Positions 43,965 through 56,202 of a stretch of DNA of 64,000 nt are shown one piece after another. The translations under genes and the position numbers were made by a program. The stretch's first letter is position 1. Every line of letters begins with the position of its first letter. Origin of the DNA: Euborellia annulipes (taxonomy: Eukaryota > Arthropoda > Insecta > Dermaptera > Anisolabididae); assembly GCA_023213315.1 (NCBI GenBank), contig JAKCPI010016568.1, forward strand, positions 1 to 64,000, read 5' to 3'. Below the pieces are notes generated by a model. It made no database searches, was not told where the DNA came from, and saw only the letters and a list, made by a program, of their open reading frames with translations.

Positions 43965-45890
43965 CTTGATATTGAATTAATTTAGTGTCTCCATCTTCAT
44001 GAGAGGCAATTAAACAAAAATGCATTAATTTAATTCCGATTCCAATAATTTTCAAGATTAATTAAGCGCTATCATTAATTACAATATTATAGATATTCAT
44101 CTAAAATATTTTTTATTGAAATATTAATATTAAATAAATCGGGAAAATGGAAAAGCAAGTAAAATTAGAATCAAATTGTTTGACATGCATGAAATTATAA
44201 ATCATACAATACGCCCTTGCGGTCAACTGACCAACTATATAAAAAAATTGACATTTTACGCTTGTTATAACATAACCTCATTTCCTCAGTTCATCAGATA
44301 AATATTTATAATAATTAATATTACAGCTTTATACGTATTGAAAATTAAAGGAATCCGAATTAAATTAATGCATTTTTATGATTAGCTGCCTATGATGATG
44401 ATATTGGCACTAAATTACTGGCCGGCTACGGTGTCCCAGTCATTTTATATTTTACAATTTCTTTTTAAACGAGCCTTTGTATAATAGATCGTTAAATTAA
44501 GCATTTATAATTTTAAAGATCCACTAAATCTAAAGCATCAATAAATAAAGAAATTATTTGTAGCTATTTGTAGAACTGTTTTTTTGCAACCCAATAAATA
44601 AAAATTTAATCAATCGAACGTTTGAACTTTTTTTGTTTAAATGATAAACAACAGATTGCAAATTTGGATTGTTTCAAAGCTTCCGTCCTTTCTCAGAAAA
44701 ATTATAAAGATTTTAATTAAAATTAATCTTAAATAATTTTTTTTTTTTTTTAGGATTTCCAACATTAAAGAGATATACATAGGCCTATTCGTTTGCATTA
44801 GGAGAGAGAATTTTTTTTTTTTTTGTTACGTATATAAACTTATTAAAGAAAATTAATTTATTTTGTTCTCCGTTCAATGTTTAAAGCAAATGGATTGTGA
44901 ACAAAGAGTTTAAATCCTCATAATACCAAAGAGTAAACTTTACTTAACGTATAAAAGCTTAATAAATGTGTGCTATCATAGAGAAAATTCCTCTACTTCA
45001 AAGATATCGCTTTGGAAATATTCAGTATAAACGTCTCTAAGGAAAAATCTTCAATCATGAGAATGCATTGTATTCTCTAGGCCATAGAAACGCACACGTT
45101 AACAATACTACAAATGGAGTAATTTCAAAGAGAAAAAGTTGCGCAGGAAAAAAAAAATAGAAAACAATAAAATATATTGACATACAGTCTAGAAATATAT
45201 TTTTGCTTTAGATATATATAACAAAAAAAAAAAAAAAAACGAGAATGGATAAAAATAAATTGAAATATTCTTTTAAATGTGTATCTATCATCATTGAATA
45301 GAAAATGAAAAATCCACTCTATGAAGGTTTAAAATAAGTAAAATATAAAATGTTGGAAGCAAAAAGCAAATAAATATTGGTTAATGTGAAATAATAATTT
45401 TGAGAGGAAAAAAATGTTTCGTTTACATGGTACGCTGGTTTAATATAAAGATCTCTCTAATAACAATTAACAACACCCTCTTATTTAAATAAATTCGAGT
45501 TTCCATTTCCGTACTCGCCATTTACTCGAATGACAACAGCCATGATGATGTTTTAATTAAATTGCTTTCATATACCCCCGACTAACTAAGTTTAAATGTC
45601 ATTCAGATTCAGCAGGTTCAATTTGAGTTGCCTTGTTTTTCTTGAGAATTTTTTTTTTTTATTCTTATATTTATTTAATAATTGAAATTGCCGGATACTT
45701 TTTATTTCATTTTGCAAAAGAAAAAAAAAATTATTGAGTTTTTACCCTCTGACTTGAGAATAAATTTTAATTTTAAAAACTCAAGGGCATTCGTCTGGAG
45801 CCATAAATTACTGGCATTTCTTCTTCTCTTTATTGCCTCTTTTTTTTAGTATGAAAGTTCAGTTCCAGTTTTATTTTCCTAACCCGCCGT
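43965..45890. other. AT-rich intergenic stretch
   Basis: Low-complexity DNA with several A and T runs (44738-44752, 45222-45238). No gene or element end seen. Confidence 0.45.
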
Positions 45891-45904
45891 ATTAATCATC
45901 ATAT

Positions 45905-46025
45905 TACTATAAGCCTATATAAAACGCTAGCCACTGACTTCCTGTCCCTGTGTGTATGTGCCTGTTCTCTCGTTGATTGGCCACAGTTACAGGAAGTGGA
46001 TGTCAGAGAGGGAAATTTAAAACTA
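45905..46025 (+). promoter_or_regulatory. Candidate TATA promoter
   Basis: CCTATATAAAACGC (about 45915-45928) is a good TATA box. Some 30 bp downstream begins CCACTGACTTCCTGT, mirrored by ACAGGAAGTGGATGTCAG around 45990, and ATTGGCC lies between. The two AGGAAGT cores in opposite orientation resemble ETS sites. No exon can be defined. Confidence 0.25.
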
Positions 46026-46805
46026 AAATTTTGCAATTCCTCGCCTTCGAAGAGGAATAATAAGTGAAGAAATTAACTAGATAACATAGTTTGAATTTTT
46101 TATATTTAATTCGTACATATTTTTGTAGATTTAAAAAAAAAATTATTTTTTAAATAAAATAATTATTTCCAATTTGAAATTTTTATTTAGCATCTTTTGT
46201 GAGTTTTTTGTATGTTTTTGTCACAGCCCGATAAGTAGACTACTTTTTTGTTACTTTTTGAATTTTGGAAATTAAAATTCAATCGGTTATTTGTTTCAAG
46301 TTGTTTATTGATTATAAACCAACACTTAATGTGTTGTGGTGATTGATTGATGTGTAATCTTCACAAGTTGAGGAATCACTTCCATCGGTGTTAAAATATT
46401 TATTAGTTATTATTTATAATTCAAAAATAACTTGAAGTGTTCTATGAGTTGTCAATAATAATAATAATAATTTGCTTGGATGGAGTTCATTGATTGGCAA
46501 GGATAAAAAATTATTAATACAAACTGTAATTTTAATGTCCTTATATTTCGAACATTCTCTTTGCTTCTTCAACAGCTAATAACTGAGTGTTTTATTTGTA
46601 TAATTTTAATTTTAATTTACAAATTCTTTCTACTGTCGAAATTTATGTGTTCGAACTTTCAAAATTTTTTTGGCAATTTTAATATAAATAGGCCTACTCC
46701 GGAAAAATACTACATTAGTAGAAAAATTGAAGTGTTATTGAAATAAAAATTTCATAAGGAAAGAACCAACGAAAACTTTTAGACCACATGTAGGTTAAAA
46801 AGAGA
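46026..46805. other. AT-rich intergenic stretch
   Basis: (AAT)n near 46460. The 61-codon frame at 46561-46746 shows no family resemblance. Confidence 0.4.
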
Positions 46806-46809
46806 CTTT

Positions 46810-47181
46810 AAAATTTAAAATAAACAAATAGGTGTTATAAAGTAATGTAAAAACAATCAGCGTTAAAAAATGCTATTCAAAATCACTTCCTTGCCTCAAA
46901 TAGCTATTCTGTAAACAAAAATTTAAAGCCAAAGCGCTAACATTTAGTAAATAGTGTTAAAAATTAATGCCATGTCTAGGGGGTGTCTTTAATATTTTAA
47001 CGTCGTGTTTAAAATAAAAATGGCGTCCTTAAACCTAAAAAGTAAAGTTATGATTATGATAGCTTTGAAATAAAAGCAAATTGTTAACGTCGCTGTTAAA
47101 ACTTTGTTTAGAGAATAGCATTTTTTAACACAGATTGTTTTTACATTACTTTTTAACACCCATTTGTTTATTTTAAATTTT
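46810..47181. mobile_element. Foldback MITE with ~70-bp arms
   Basis: AAATTTAAAATAAACAAAT...GTAATGTAAAAACAATC...TTAAAAAATGCTATTC is repeated in inverted form at the right (GAATAGCATTTTTTAAC...TTGTTTATTTTAAATTT) with few changes. The spacer of ~235 bp contains further TTTAACGTC-like units. No coding sequence or recognised duplication. Confidence 0.7.
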
Positions 47182-47815
47182 AACGTCTGTTTTTAGAGAA
47201 TAGACCTGATGAAGTCTTAAGAAATTCGTTTTCTCATTCCTCATATAATACAAAATCTGAATTCTTTTAATTGGTACTATTAGTATACTCTGAATAGGAG
47301 CTCCCCTTTGATTAGTCCCCCGCGTGCATTTACTTTTATAATCTACTCAATTATTTAAATATTTCTTGACTTTTAAAGCGATTTTTTATTATGTAAGCTT
47401 ATAATATATTTTTATTAAAATATTTTATTCTTTCTTTAGAAAAATTCGTACCGAAAAATAAACATATACCGGTACATTAATTTCATTAGTTATTTAGTTA
47501 TGGACGATAAATAGAGCGCGTATTTAAGTTTTTATTAAATTTGTTTTTAAATTAAAAAAAAAAACACGTTCATTACATTAAAAGCAGTAAAAAGATCAGC
47601 TTTTGTAACATCATTGTTAATTTCTTTCATAGTATACTAGACATCCCATTACTTAGCTTAAACATTTCTAAAAAAAAAAATGTTAGAAGCAAGTTTATAA
47701 TTTATTTTTTTAAATATTTATAAAAAATTGATTATATCCTAATCCATTCAATAAACTAGGAGGCTTTTTATTAAGTCTTATTTTCAAAAAATTTTATATA
47801 TTTTTATTTTCTTGT
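47182..47815. other. AT-rich intergenic stretch
   Basis: Nothing supportable seen. Confidence 0.4.
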
Positions 47816-47901
47816 TAAAATCGATTGTAATTTTGTAAATAATTAGCATCATTTGGGAGGTACATAGAGACACAGGAAACACCTGTCTGTCCGGTACTCA
47901 C

Positions 47902-48066
47902 CACTGATGGTTTGCGACCAAGATGTGGGCCCCATGGAGGGCGTGGAGTGCGCGCGCCCGGCGCCCCAATCAATAGTGCGCTCCTCGGCGATAATGGAAG
48001 AATTTGACAGAGAGTGTCATCGGCAGCCCTTCGTCCTGGCACGTGGATCTGATGGCAGCCAAGCCT
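47902..48066 (-). CDS. Candidate exon in a GC-rich island
   Basis: On the minus strand, TTCTGTCCTCTAG (ending 48067) resembles a 3' splice site and ACCATCAGTG|GTGAGTACC (47901) is a strong 5' splice site. One frame stays open throughout: LGCHQIHVPGRRAADD..., ...SPRSALLIGAPGART..., ...HLGRKPSV. The segment is far richer in GC than its surroundings. No family recognised. The plus strand also has a 60-odd-codon open frame (MVCDQDVGPMEGVEC...), so coding strand and status are uncertain. It could be a 5' leader exon or a conserved element. Confidence 0.3.
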
Positions 48067-48289
48067 AGAGGACAGAATGGCCCTTTGTATCAGCCCTCCT
48101 TTGTTCCAGCCACTCATTAGCCACATGTTTCACCGCACATTTACACAAGAAAACAACATTTTTTCGGGCTATAGATCTGTCATTGAAGTTTCCCACAAAA
48201 TAAGAAGAAATAAAATCATCTTAGAAAAAAAAATAAAAATAAAATATCTGTGTCTTTGAAACAAGATCTTCTTATACGTTAAATATAAA

Positions 48290-48575
48290 AAATCTGGTGT
48301 GACTGGTCGCACCAGATTTTTTGTGTCTACATATATTTAGTTCCCGACAGTAGAGAAAATTTGAATTCAGATGTAAAAATCTGGTGTGACTGGCGCACAG
48401 CACACAACTTTCTCTTACCTTCGGTAATCGAATGTTGTGTACTGTGCTTGTCACACCAGATTTTTTGTGTCGACATATATTTAGTTCCCGACAGTACGGA
48501 ACATTTGAATTCAAGATGTTCAAGACAAAATTCGATGTCGAGATTTGATGGAAATACACGTTTTTTTATTTTTTT
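48290..48575 (-). repeat. R1 end with two hairpin modules in tandem
   Basis: A short hairpin (AAATCTGGTGTGACTGGTCG...CACCAGATTT, 48288-48318) and a long one (48376-48466) are each followed by TTGTGTC(T/G)ACATATATTTAG and TTCCCGACAGTA. Then R1 sequence AAATTCGATGTCGAGATTTG follows. The module plus flank has been duplicated. Frames here are artefacts. Confidence 0.65.
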
Positions 48576-49020
48576 ATTTCATCAACTTCAATAAAATATT
48601 AGAAAAATAATTTAGAAAAGCATAAAAGAGCCTTATAAAATTTATTATTAGTCTCTTTTTATCTTCTCAATTTTTTTTTTTTTTTTTTTAATTAATATTT
48701 TTTGAATATTCAAAATGTTTTTCTATTACGACATAAAATTAAATTTTAACTTAAATTGATTTCTCTTTTAAATTTGCAATCAAATCACTTTTTCAAATTA
48801 TTTTTCAATTAAATTCATAAAAAAATGTAATTAATTCATAAACGTTAAATTACATACAGTCAACTCTCCCTTTACTTTTTCGAAAAAACTTTTTAAAATT
48901 TATTATTATTCTTGTCTTATTTTAATATTAAGTAATAAATAAATTCAAGATAAGAAAATAAAATACTGAAATTAATTGAAATTTTATTTTTAGGTGCATT
49001 TGCTTGATGCAATTTTATTT
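48576..49020. other. AT-rich intergenic stretch
   Basis: T run at 48669-48689. Nothing else seen. Confidence 0.4.
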
Positions 49021-49024
49021 TTTT

Positions 49025-49174
49025 TTAGAAAGAAAATTAAAATCTTGATTGGAAATTTTTTAGGTTTGAATCATAAAAGTTTCCTTTAAAAAATATATAT
49101 ATTTTTTTTAAACAATGAAATAATCACAAGTAGAAAACGCATGGGTGGGACTTAATATTGTCCCTCACTGTACC
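49025..49174. mobile_element. Truncated mariner-like MITE
   Basis: AACAATGAAATAATCACAAG...GTGGGACTTAATATTGTCCC...CACTGTA is the right end of the family at 31085-31292. The interior TTTTTAGGTTTGAATCATAAAAG also matches. The left TIR is missing. Confidence 0.7.
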
Positions 49175-50320
49175 ACACCATCGGCATATACGGTATATTG
49201 AGACTAACGCACAGGATTTAATCAACCCAAAAGGCACACGCCTGTAGTGGGCAGTCCTACGAATTTTATTCGAAAACAAAATTAAGTTATTTTTTTTATA
49301 AGACTTGGGATTTTTAATTTTATATATAACTTGAAAATAGAATATTAAAAAAAAAAATTATAGATTTTGTTAGTCTCAATACATATGTTGATAGTACATA
49401 ATTATTCTTTTATTAAAAAGACTGATAATGGACAAATAAATAAGCTGCCAAAAAATCCTTGATTTATAAGGAAATAGAGATATTTTTATTTAACCTCCTA
49501 TCCATTCTTCAAAATCCACTGACTTCTACATTCAACATATTACTTTAGATGTTTTTAAATTTATCCGTTCTCACAACTCTGGCGTAATGTCGTAGAGGTG
49601 GTCATTTTTGATATTTTAAATTTTATATCATTCATCATTGTTTAAAATGAAACAGATGGTCTATAAAACAATGAACTTTTTTTTAAGTGAAGAATTTCTT
49701 AATCTCCATGTTTAAATTAATACAACTTTTAATGAAAACATCGAATAAATTGATAACTCTATAAATTATTGACAAATAATTGATGTAGTAAATGGATTGG
49801 TTACCTTCATGAATATGAAAACTTTTTATTATAAATAGAGCCGAAAATTTATAATTAAAATATATAAATGAAACAATCAATTTTAATAACGAAATGAATC
49901 GTCCCGCCCCATCTTTCATTATTTGTGATAAACGATTGGAATTTTTATTTCGGAAACATAAAAGATATATTTTTTTTTTTGTTTCGACGTTTTAAGTCGT
50001 TCATTACGCTTGAGAGACAAATCACCAAGGAAATAAATCATAAAATCAATCCGATTATCTAATCCCGGTGTTTATCTTGAAAAATTTATTGCTTAACTTA
50101 TTAAAATTATTACGTAATCAAAATTTCAAGTGATAAATTTGTGGAATCAATAGTATTTATTTGAAAATGGAAATACTGTCTTCGATTTGGTGAAATAAAG
50201 TGTCAAAAATTGTCTAATATGCATATTTAGTGTAATACTTAATATTTGAATATTAAAGATAGACAACCCGCTCATCAAAGCTGTATCATTGTTAGACCAA
50301 TGCGGCCATTGCAGGCGCGC
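49175..50320. other. AT-rich intergenic stretch
   Basis: No gene recognised. The 78-codon frame at 49683-49919 has no family resemblance. Confidence 0.4.
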
Positions 50321-50324
50321 AGCT

Positions 50325-50631
50325 TTTTTTTTTAAACATTCACACATTTTTCTCATTCACACTCACACCCACACCAGTGGCGGATCCAGAGGAGTTTCTC
50401 CGGGGGGAGGGGGGGGGGGGGTAATTACCCCTTTACCCCCTCACACTCACACTTTTTCTCATTCACACTCACCCATTCACACAGTCTTTTCGGCAACTTA
50501 GGCCATTTAAGACTTTGACGAATACTGTTATTATTTATAATATCTATTGGGGGTCCAGGCATTTCTATTTAAGCCATTACCAAATGGCTTAAATAAAATC
50601 ATCGGACCCGCGACATTCGGTATACTCTTGT
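50325..50631 (-). mobile_element. SINE, head-truncated, carrying a hAT fragment
   Basis: Poly(T), CACATTTTTCTCATTCACAC, then CAGTCTTTTCGGCAACTTAG, a shortened palindrome (GCCATTACCAAATGGC) and GACCCGCGACATTCGGTATA, where it breaks into R1 sequence (CTCTTGTACTTCATAGG). A piece of hAT (50384-50440) interrupts its tail. Confidence 0.7.
50384..50440 (+). mobile_element. Truncated hAT end inside the SINE tail
   Basis: CAGTGGCGGATCCAGAGGAG is the left terminus of the hAT family at 61445, and GTAATTACCCCTTTACCCC is its right-interior sequence. Everything between is deleted. CACACTCACAC lies on both sides. Confidence 0.7.
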
Positions 50632-51130
50632 ACTTCATAGGAAAGATAGGAGAAATAGTTCCATGGTAACAAAATATAAATATTTTCCCATGTTTGTAGA
50701 TTTATATCTTGAATTTTAACATAGTGGCGCCCTCGGAGCATGGCGTAGAGGTTAGCGTGTTAACCTCATATACCAAACGTCGCGGGTTCGGACCCCAGGC
50801 AGTCCGATGATTTTATTTAAGCCAATTGGATACCAAATGACTTAAATAGGAATGCCTGGACCCCATATATGTATATTTATCAATAACGGTTATCGTAAAA
50901 AGTCTTATATGGCCTGAGTTGCCGAAAAGACTGTGTGAATGTGTGTGTGAGTGTGAATGTCAATGAGAAAAAAGTGTGAGTGTTTACAAAAAAAAAAAAA
51001 AAAACATTAACGGAAACTAAATATAGATCGATACAAAAATCTGGTGTGACTGCTCGTACAGAACACAACTTTCTCTTCCCAAAGGTAAGAGAAAGTTGGG
51101 TGTTGTGCGACCAGTCACACCAAATTTTTT
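50632..51130 (+). repeat. R1 3' portion interrupted by a SINE
   Basis: ACTTCATAGGAAAGATAGG...CATGGTAACAAAATATAAA precedes the SINE. GGAAACTAAATATAGATCG and the hairpin AATCTGGTGTGACTG...CAGTCACACCAAATTT (51040-51127) follow it. Confidence 0.7.
50732..50998 (+). mobile_element. tRNA-derived SINE inserted in R1
   Basis: CCCTCGGAGCATGGCGTAGAGGTTAGCG head, B box GGTTCGGACCC, degenerate palindrome, GGCCTGAGTTGCCGAAAAGAC, (GTGTGAGTGTGAATG) tail and poly(A). The head base GGGGCGTGG of full copies is changed here to GGAGCATGG. Target duplication is unclear (AACATAGTGGCG against AACATTAACGG). Confidence 0.8.
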
Positions 51131-51750
51131 CCTCAATGATTCCTTTGTTTTTAGTACTCTTTGGTTAAGTTACTTTAAAATTCCCCTAAAGTAATTGTTA
51201 ATAAAAGTGCTGAACCAGAATATTATTTAAATTGTTAATCTGGTTTTAAAAACTTATATGAATATAATTATAAAACTTTTTTTTACGCGTTATTATCATC
51301 TCTATGATTTTATTATTTTAATTTAAAAAGACAATAAATAAAAAAAAAAAAAACTTTAAAAGCGAGTAAATAAAAGACAAAGAGGGTTTTTTAATTAACA
51401 TAATCTAGATAAATTCTAAGATTTTTTTTTTTTAGTTTTCTTCTCAATTATTGAGCCACAGTCCAAAGGCATCGATCGAATTTGTTCAGAAAAATTATAA
51501 ATTTATAATACACTTGTTAATTTCTTAATTAATTTATAATTACAAAATACACTTTCGCCTTTATCAAATTGAAATTCTATTCAAATCCTTCACTTAATTT
51601 CGCCATCAGAGATAATATTTGCGTTAATGCTTAATTTTAATTAAATTTGTTTTATTAATAGTGTATCTAATTTCAAAATTGTTCCACTGATTCAAAATTT
51701 CATTGTTAAATCTTATATTTAACTATAATCTAATTATCCCGCCAGGCATT
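51131..51750. other. AT-rich intergenic stretch
   Basis: Nothing supportable seen. Confidence 0.4.
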
Positions 51751-51754
51751 TGGG

Positions 51755-51850
51755 AATGATCATTAATAGGTACATATTTATTAATTGAGTTCAGGATCCG
51801 AACCCGCGACCCTTAGCACGCTAGCAACTATTCCAAGATCCGAGGGCGCA
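51755..51850 (-). mobile_element. SINE head fragment
   Basis: GAGTTCAGGATCCGAACCCG...CACGCTAGCAACTATTCCAAGATCCGAGGG resembles the SINE head and B-box region in reverse. Tail absent. Confidence 0.5.
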
Positions 51851-51884
51851 TTTGTGGTTTAAAGCTCTGTTATTCCGATTATTA

Positions 51885-52562
51885 TTTTTTTCTTTCTCTT
51901 ACCTATGTATATATGTAATATATATATAGAGAGAAAGTATTGGATTCATGTCAAAAATTCGATGTCGAGATTTTGATGGATCTTCACGTTTTGAGGTCCC
52001 CTGAATCCAAAAAAGTGGTTTTCGCGACATGGTCTGTCTGTGTGTGGGTGGGTGGGTGGGTGGGTATGTGTCAAATTTTAAGCATGAAGGAATTGAGCTA
52101 TGAGGCTGAAATTTTATATTTAAGTTAAACACCCCCGGGACCGGAAAAATAAGCTTTAATCAAAATCGACCAAAGAGTACTAGTACTTTACTGATGTACT
52201 TTTTCAGTTTTTTTCGATTTTCTCAAAATTCGCTCTAACGATTTTGATTAAAATTCAAAAATCAATTATTTTTTAGATGCTCTTTCAAATGTATATTCTC
52301 GTTTTGCCCTCAAAATTGTTTGAAGCACACTTTACTCTTGTGCTTCATAGGAAAGATAGGAGAAATGGTTGCCATGGTAACAAAATATAAATATTTTCCC
52401 ATACTTATAAATTTTACATCTGAATTCAAATATTCCCTACTGCCGGGAACTAAATACATGTCGACACAAAAAATCTGGTGTGACAAGCACAGTACACAAC
52501 TTTCGATTACCGAAGGTAAGAGAAAGTTGTGTGCTGTGCGCCAGTCACATCAGATTTTTTAT
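51885..52562 (+). repeat. R1 repeat, best full-length copy
   Basis: About 680 bp. It starts with a hairpin (CTTTCTCTTACC...AGAGAGAAAGT, 51891-51929), then TTCATGTCAAAAATTCGATG, ACGTTTTGAGGTCCCCTGAA, GCGACATGGTCTGTCTG with a (GTGGGTG)n tract, AAGAGTACTAGTACTTTACT, TTTTAGATGCTCTTTC, TTGCCATGGTAACAAAA and GGGAACTAAATACATGTCG. It ends in the hairpin AATCTGGTGTGAC...AGTCACATCAGATT (52466-52558). No coding frame. Non-autonomous, class unknown. Confidence 0.75.
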
Positions 52563-52564
52563 TT

Positions 52565-52665
52565 TATTTTTTAAAGACTCACACCTTTTTCTCATTCACA
52601 CTCACACACACATTCACACAGTCTTTTCGGCAACTCAGACCATATAAGATTGTTATTATTTAAAA
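52565..52665 (-). mobile_element. SINE 3'-tail fragment
   Basis: CTCACACCTTTTTCTCATTC...CACACAGTCTTTTCGGCAAC...AGACCATATAAGA is the SINE tail in reverse. Another scrap (AAACATTCACACTTTTGCTC) lies at 52726-52745. Confidence 0.6.
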
Positions 52666-52779
52666 GGTTTCATTATAGAAATTAAGACAAAAAAAATATA
52701 TACTTTTTAAATTTTTTTTTTTTTAAACATTCACACTTTTGCTCGAGGGCAGCTTTTTGAATTAAAAAAAAATATTATG

Positions 52780-54440
52780 GGGGGTTAATAAATTACAAAT
52801 TTATTTTAATTAAGCTCTTTCAATAGTAAAATTTCCCAATTTGACCACGTTTTCGGTTCATATTAGTAAAATCCGGACATTCCTCAGATCCGGACTCCAA
52901 ATCGGGCACGTGTTCCAAATCCGGACTATCTAAAAGTCTGATAACCCTTTCTATAGTTCATATTTGTTTAATACATTTGTATTATACAATATGTATATTC
53001 TAAATTAATACGTGAAATATTATTAACGTCTGAAATACTTCATTTTAACTTTTGGATAAATTGCCACTCTCCCTGAATTTGTTGCCGCTCTCTAGGCTGT
53101 AGTCTAGAAATACATCACTGTGTGCAAAACTTTCCTTATACCTCAGATAATATAATAATTGTATGTGAAAAAACTTATTTGTTTTTAACTCAAGATTAAG
53201 CATGTTCTTGTTTACTATATCAATGATTTGCTATTTGTCTTATAATTTTGCTATTAGACTATACCGGAAGCAACCTATCCTAAAAATTGTTTCACTTAAA
53301 TTACTCAGTGTATTATTTTTATTTGAGCCGAGTTATTGTGTAAATTTTTGAATTTCTTCGATCAAACATTTCACAGATTGCTTTTCTTCTCCATTTTTGA
53401 TTTGAGAAAATTTTTTCCAAATTTTCAATAAAAAATATCTTTGTTACTCTAAAAGTCTGAACCTTCCATATTTCTTTTAGTTATGGCTTGGCTCGGTTGC
53501 CTTCCCATTACTTATACACGAATAAACCATATTGTGTTAAATTTCAAATGGTTTGACACCTTCATAATTACAGAATTGATCAGCAGACAGGTATAAAAAT
53601 TTGATTTTTAAAATATTCAAACCACGAACTAATTACGTCTCTCTTATTTGATATTCACATGTATCAATTCATGCAAGTAAAATTTATTTTCTCACTGTTT
53701 ATTGAAGCTTGAATTTATTCACAAAATTAACGAGGTCTAACAATATTTTATCATCAGGCAGTCATCCATCCAACTATATTTTGAATTGGAGCTAATAACA
53801 TAATTGGAACCTTTCATTAGGAAGGTCAATGGTTGGCAGGATCACAGAGAGTGAGAGAACACAAAGGGGAAAGGTAAATAACATAAAAAGTGTTAGAAAA
53901 TGGAAATTGTTTGTTGATAGAGGCTTCTCTCTCGCTAGCAGGAAGAAAACTATGGAAAATAAACGTGAAAACATTTGAATAAATTTGCAGTCAGAGCGCA
54001 AAATATCGACACAAATTGATATAAATTGTTCCCGGGGGCATAATGAATACACGGGGCATTAGTCACTCATGCTCAAGTCAACTAATGGATATATTACTAA
54101 ACAAAAAAATAACATAAAAATTGTAGATTTTTTTTCTTTATATACTGCTCGTGATTTTATTCATTTATATGTTTGATTAATGTATTTCGTTGTGAATATA
54201 TATATATGGGGTAGTAAAATATTTCATTCATTGATATAGTCAATTTTTTTTTTTTTTTTTTTTTTTGATTAAATTTAAAAAAAAAATTCTAAAAATGTTT
54301 AAATATTTGAAATACTAATCTAAGGAATTTAAAGCCATACGCAGTTATAATATAGAGTAGAAAAGAGAAAGAAAAAAAGCGATTTAAGGTGAGGTTAGTA
54401 AAATATTCAAAGTAATGCAACACTCGAGCTGTTTTAGTTT
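52780..54440. other. Intergenic stretch
   Basis: At 52870-52930 ATCCGGAC recurs three times. Otherwise AT-rich with no gene. The 86-codon minus-strand frame (53792-54052) shows no family resemblance. Confidence 0.35.
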
Positions 54441-54445
54441 GAGCT

Positions 54446-54880
54446 CAAGGGCGGATCTAGGGAAGTTTTTCCGGGGGGGGGAATTATTTCTTCTGGTGTG
54501 ACGGGTCACACAGCACCCAACTTTCTCTTACTTTCGGTAATTTAAAGTTTTTTTTTCTTTTTATTCTTGGTAATTTAAAGTTGCATTCTGTACTTGTTTA
54601 TCAGATATTTTTGTGTCGAAATAGATTTGAACACGCATACACAGACAGATCATTTTGAAGAAAATCACGGATCCTCAAAACGAGTATTTCCATTAAAATC
54701 TCGTCATCGAATTTTTGACACGATCGCATTAAGAAAAAAGTAAAAATTTATATAAAAATCAAATTTTAAGTATTAATTTTTAAAATTTTAAAATAAAATT
54801 TAATTTCCAAGAAAAATAATTTTCTTAAATCTCGGGGAGAAGGTAATTACCCCCTTTACGTCCCCTTGAATTCACCCTTG
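54446..54880. mobile_element. hAT family copy with R1 sequence inside
   Basis: Left end CAAGGGCGGATCTAGGGAAG and right end CACCCTTG define it. Interior: TTCTGGTGTGAC...TCACACAGCACCCAACTTTC (hairpin module), CACAGACAGATCATTTTGAAG...AATTTTTGACACGATCG (R1, reverse), then AAGTATTAATTTTTAAAATT. No 8-bp target duplication is visible. Longer than the 61445 copy because of the R1 segment. Confidence 0.65.
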
Positions 54881-55550
54881 CTATCTACCCACACAGCACG
54901 GAATATTCTCTTCTCTATGTTGAATATTGGGGGAAATGTGTTTTAAAAAATTTGTTGGTTGGGGGGGGGGTGTGGGTTGTTGATGTTTTGTTTTGTTGCT
55001 TGTGTTTATTTTGTTCAGGTAGATATATTTGTGTTGTAACGCATGTTGGGTAAATAAATAAAAGAGGTTAAAATAAAAATAAATAAAAATTGGTAATTAT
55101 ATTTAAAATACATTTTATAATATATTTTCATATTAAGATTAAAAATTTACTCGCCTAAGGCGGGCGACGCGGCTAGTAAATATAAAAAACTTCAAAAAAA
55201 TAGCATTGTTTAATTTAATAAGATTGGATTAGAGATTGAAAAATTGAAAAAAATCTTTTTTTAATTTTTTTTTTTAGCTAAATCGAAGCCAAATAAATAA
55301 AAAACATTCAAAAAATAGCTTTGATTATTATTTTATTATATTAAGGGTTGATTAGGGGGGATGAAGGGTTGATTATTTAAGAAAGGCCTTGGAATATTCC
55401 AAATCACTTGTTGACATTTTTTTCCAGCTCTAAAAATAGTTAGATAAGAGCAAACGGTATTTTTTTACTTTTAATAAAAAGGGAATTGCTATGTCCATCT
55501 ATTTATTCCTATACAAGAGAGAGAGTCGAGTTTCTTCTCGTTCAGTCGAG

Positions 55551-55576
55551 CTGGGCGCCTGCCGGCAGGCGCCCAG
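55551..55576. repeat. 26-bp perfect GC palindrome
   Basis: CTGGGCGCCTGCC followed by its exact complement, inside the candidate first exon. As RNA this would form a very stable 11-bp-plus hairpin within the leader, just downstream of the possible start site. Confidence 0.85.
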
Positions 55577-56202
55577 TTGCTCTGTTTATAACTTGTGTTT
55601 TAAGTGATTTAAAGTGAATAATTAATATAGTGTAACCCACCCTGACCACCCCATCAGCCAACGCACCCTCTCGAGTGTCTTATTAAAGGTAATTATTATG
55701 CATTTTATCGTTGAAAAAAAAATGATAGAAACAAATAATTTGAATGCGAAAAACGATTCTTTTGAATATGAAATTATTTTTTTCACCATGAGTAAAGGTA
55801 GAATATAAGATGTAGAAGAGGGAGGGGGAGGGTAGTTGAAAAAAATTAGTTCACTTTTTTATTATTTATTTCCTTAAGACATTTATTTACCAATATATTC
55901 ATTTTATACGCCCTATATTTTTGTTAATCATATTTCCTTAATATATTTTTACAGAGGGGTGAATTAAGGGTTGAAAATCCAAATAAAATAATTTCAAAAT
56001 AAAATTAAAATAATTATTTATTGTTTTATTCAAATTATTTTGAGAGTAATTTCTTTCGCAGTGAAAGCTCGCATTTTCTTAAAGGGGGAGGAGATATGGA
56101 GGCATTAACCAGGGGGTTAATGCCCCAAAAATACCTTAGGTTTTCTCATTGCAAAATAAATAAGTTAAAAAAAATATTGATCAAATTAATTTTCAATACA
56201 AA

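Noticed and set aside
47205..47235. CTGATGA at 47209 as a further hammerhead
   Set aside because: No stem II and no GAAAC follow within the required distance.
53735..53765. Minus-strand CTGATGATAAAAT as a hammerhead
   Set aside because: No complementary stem II and no GAAAC element downstream.
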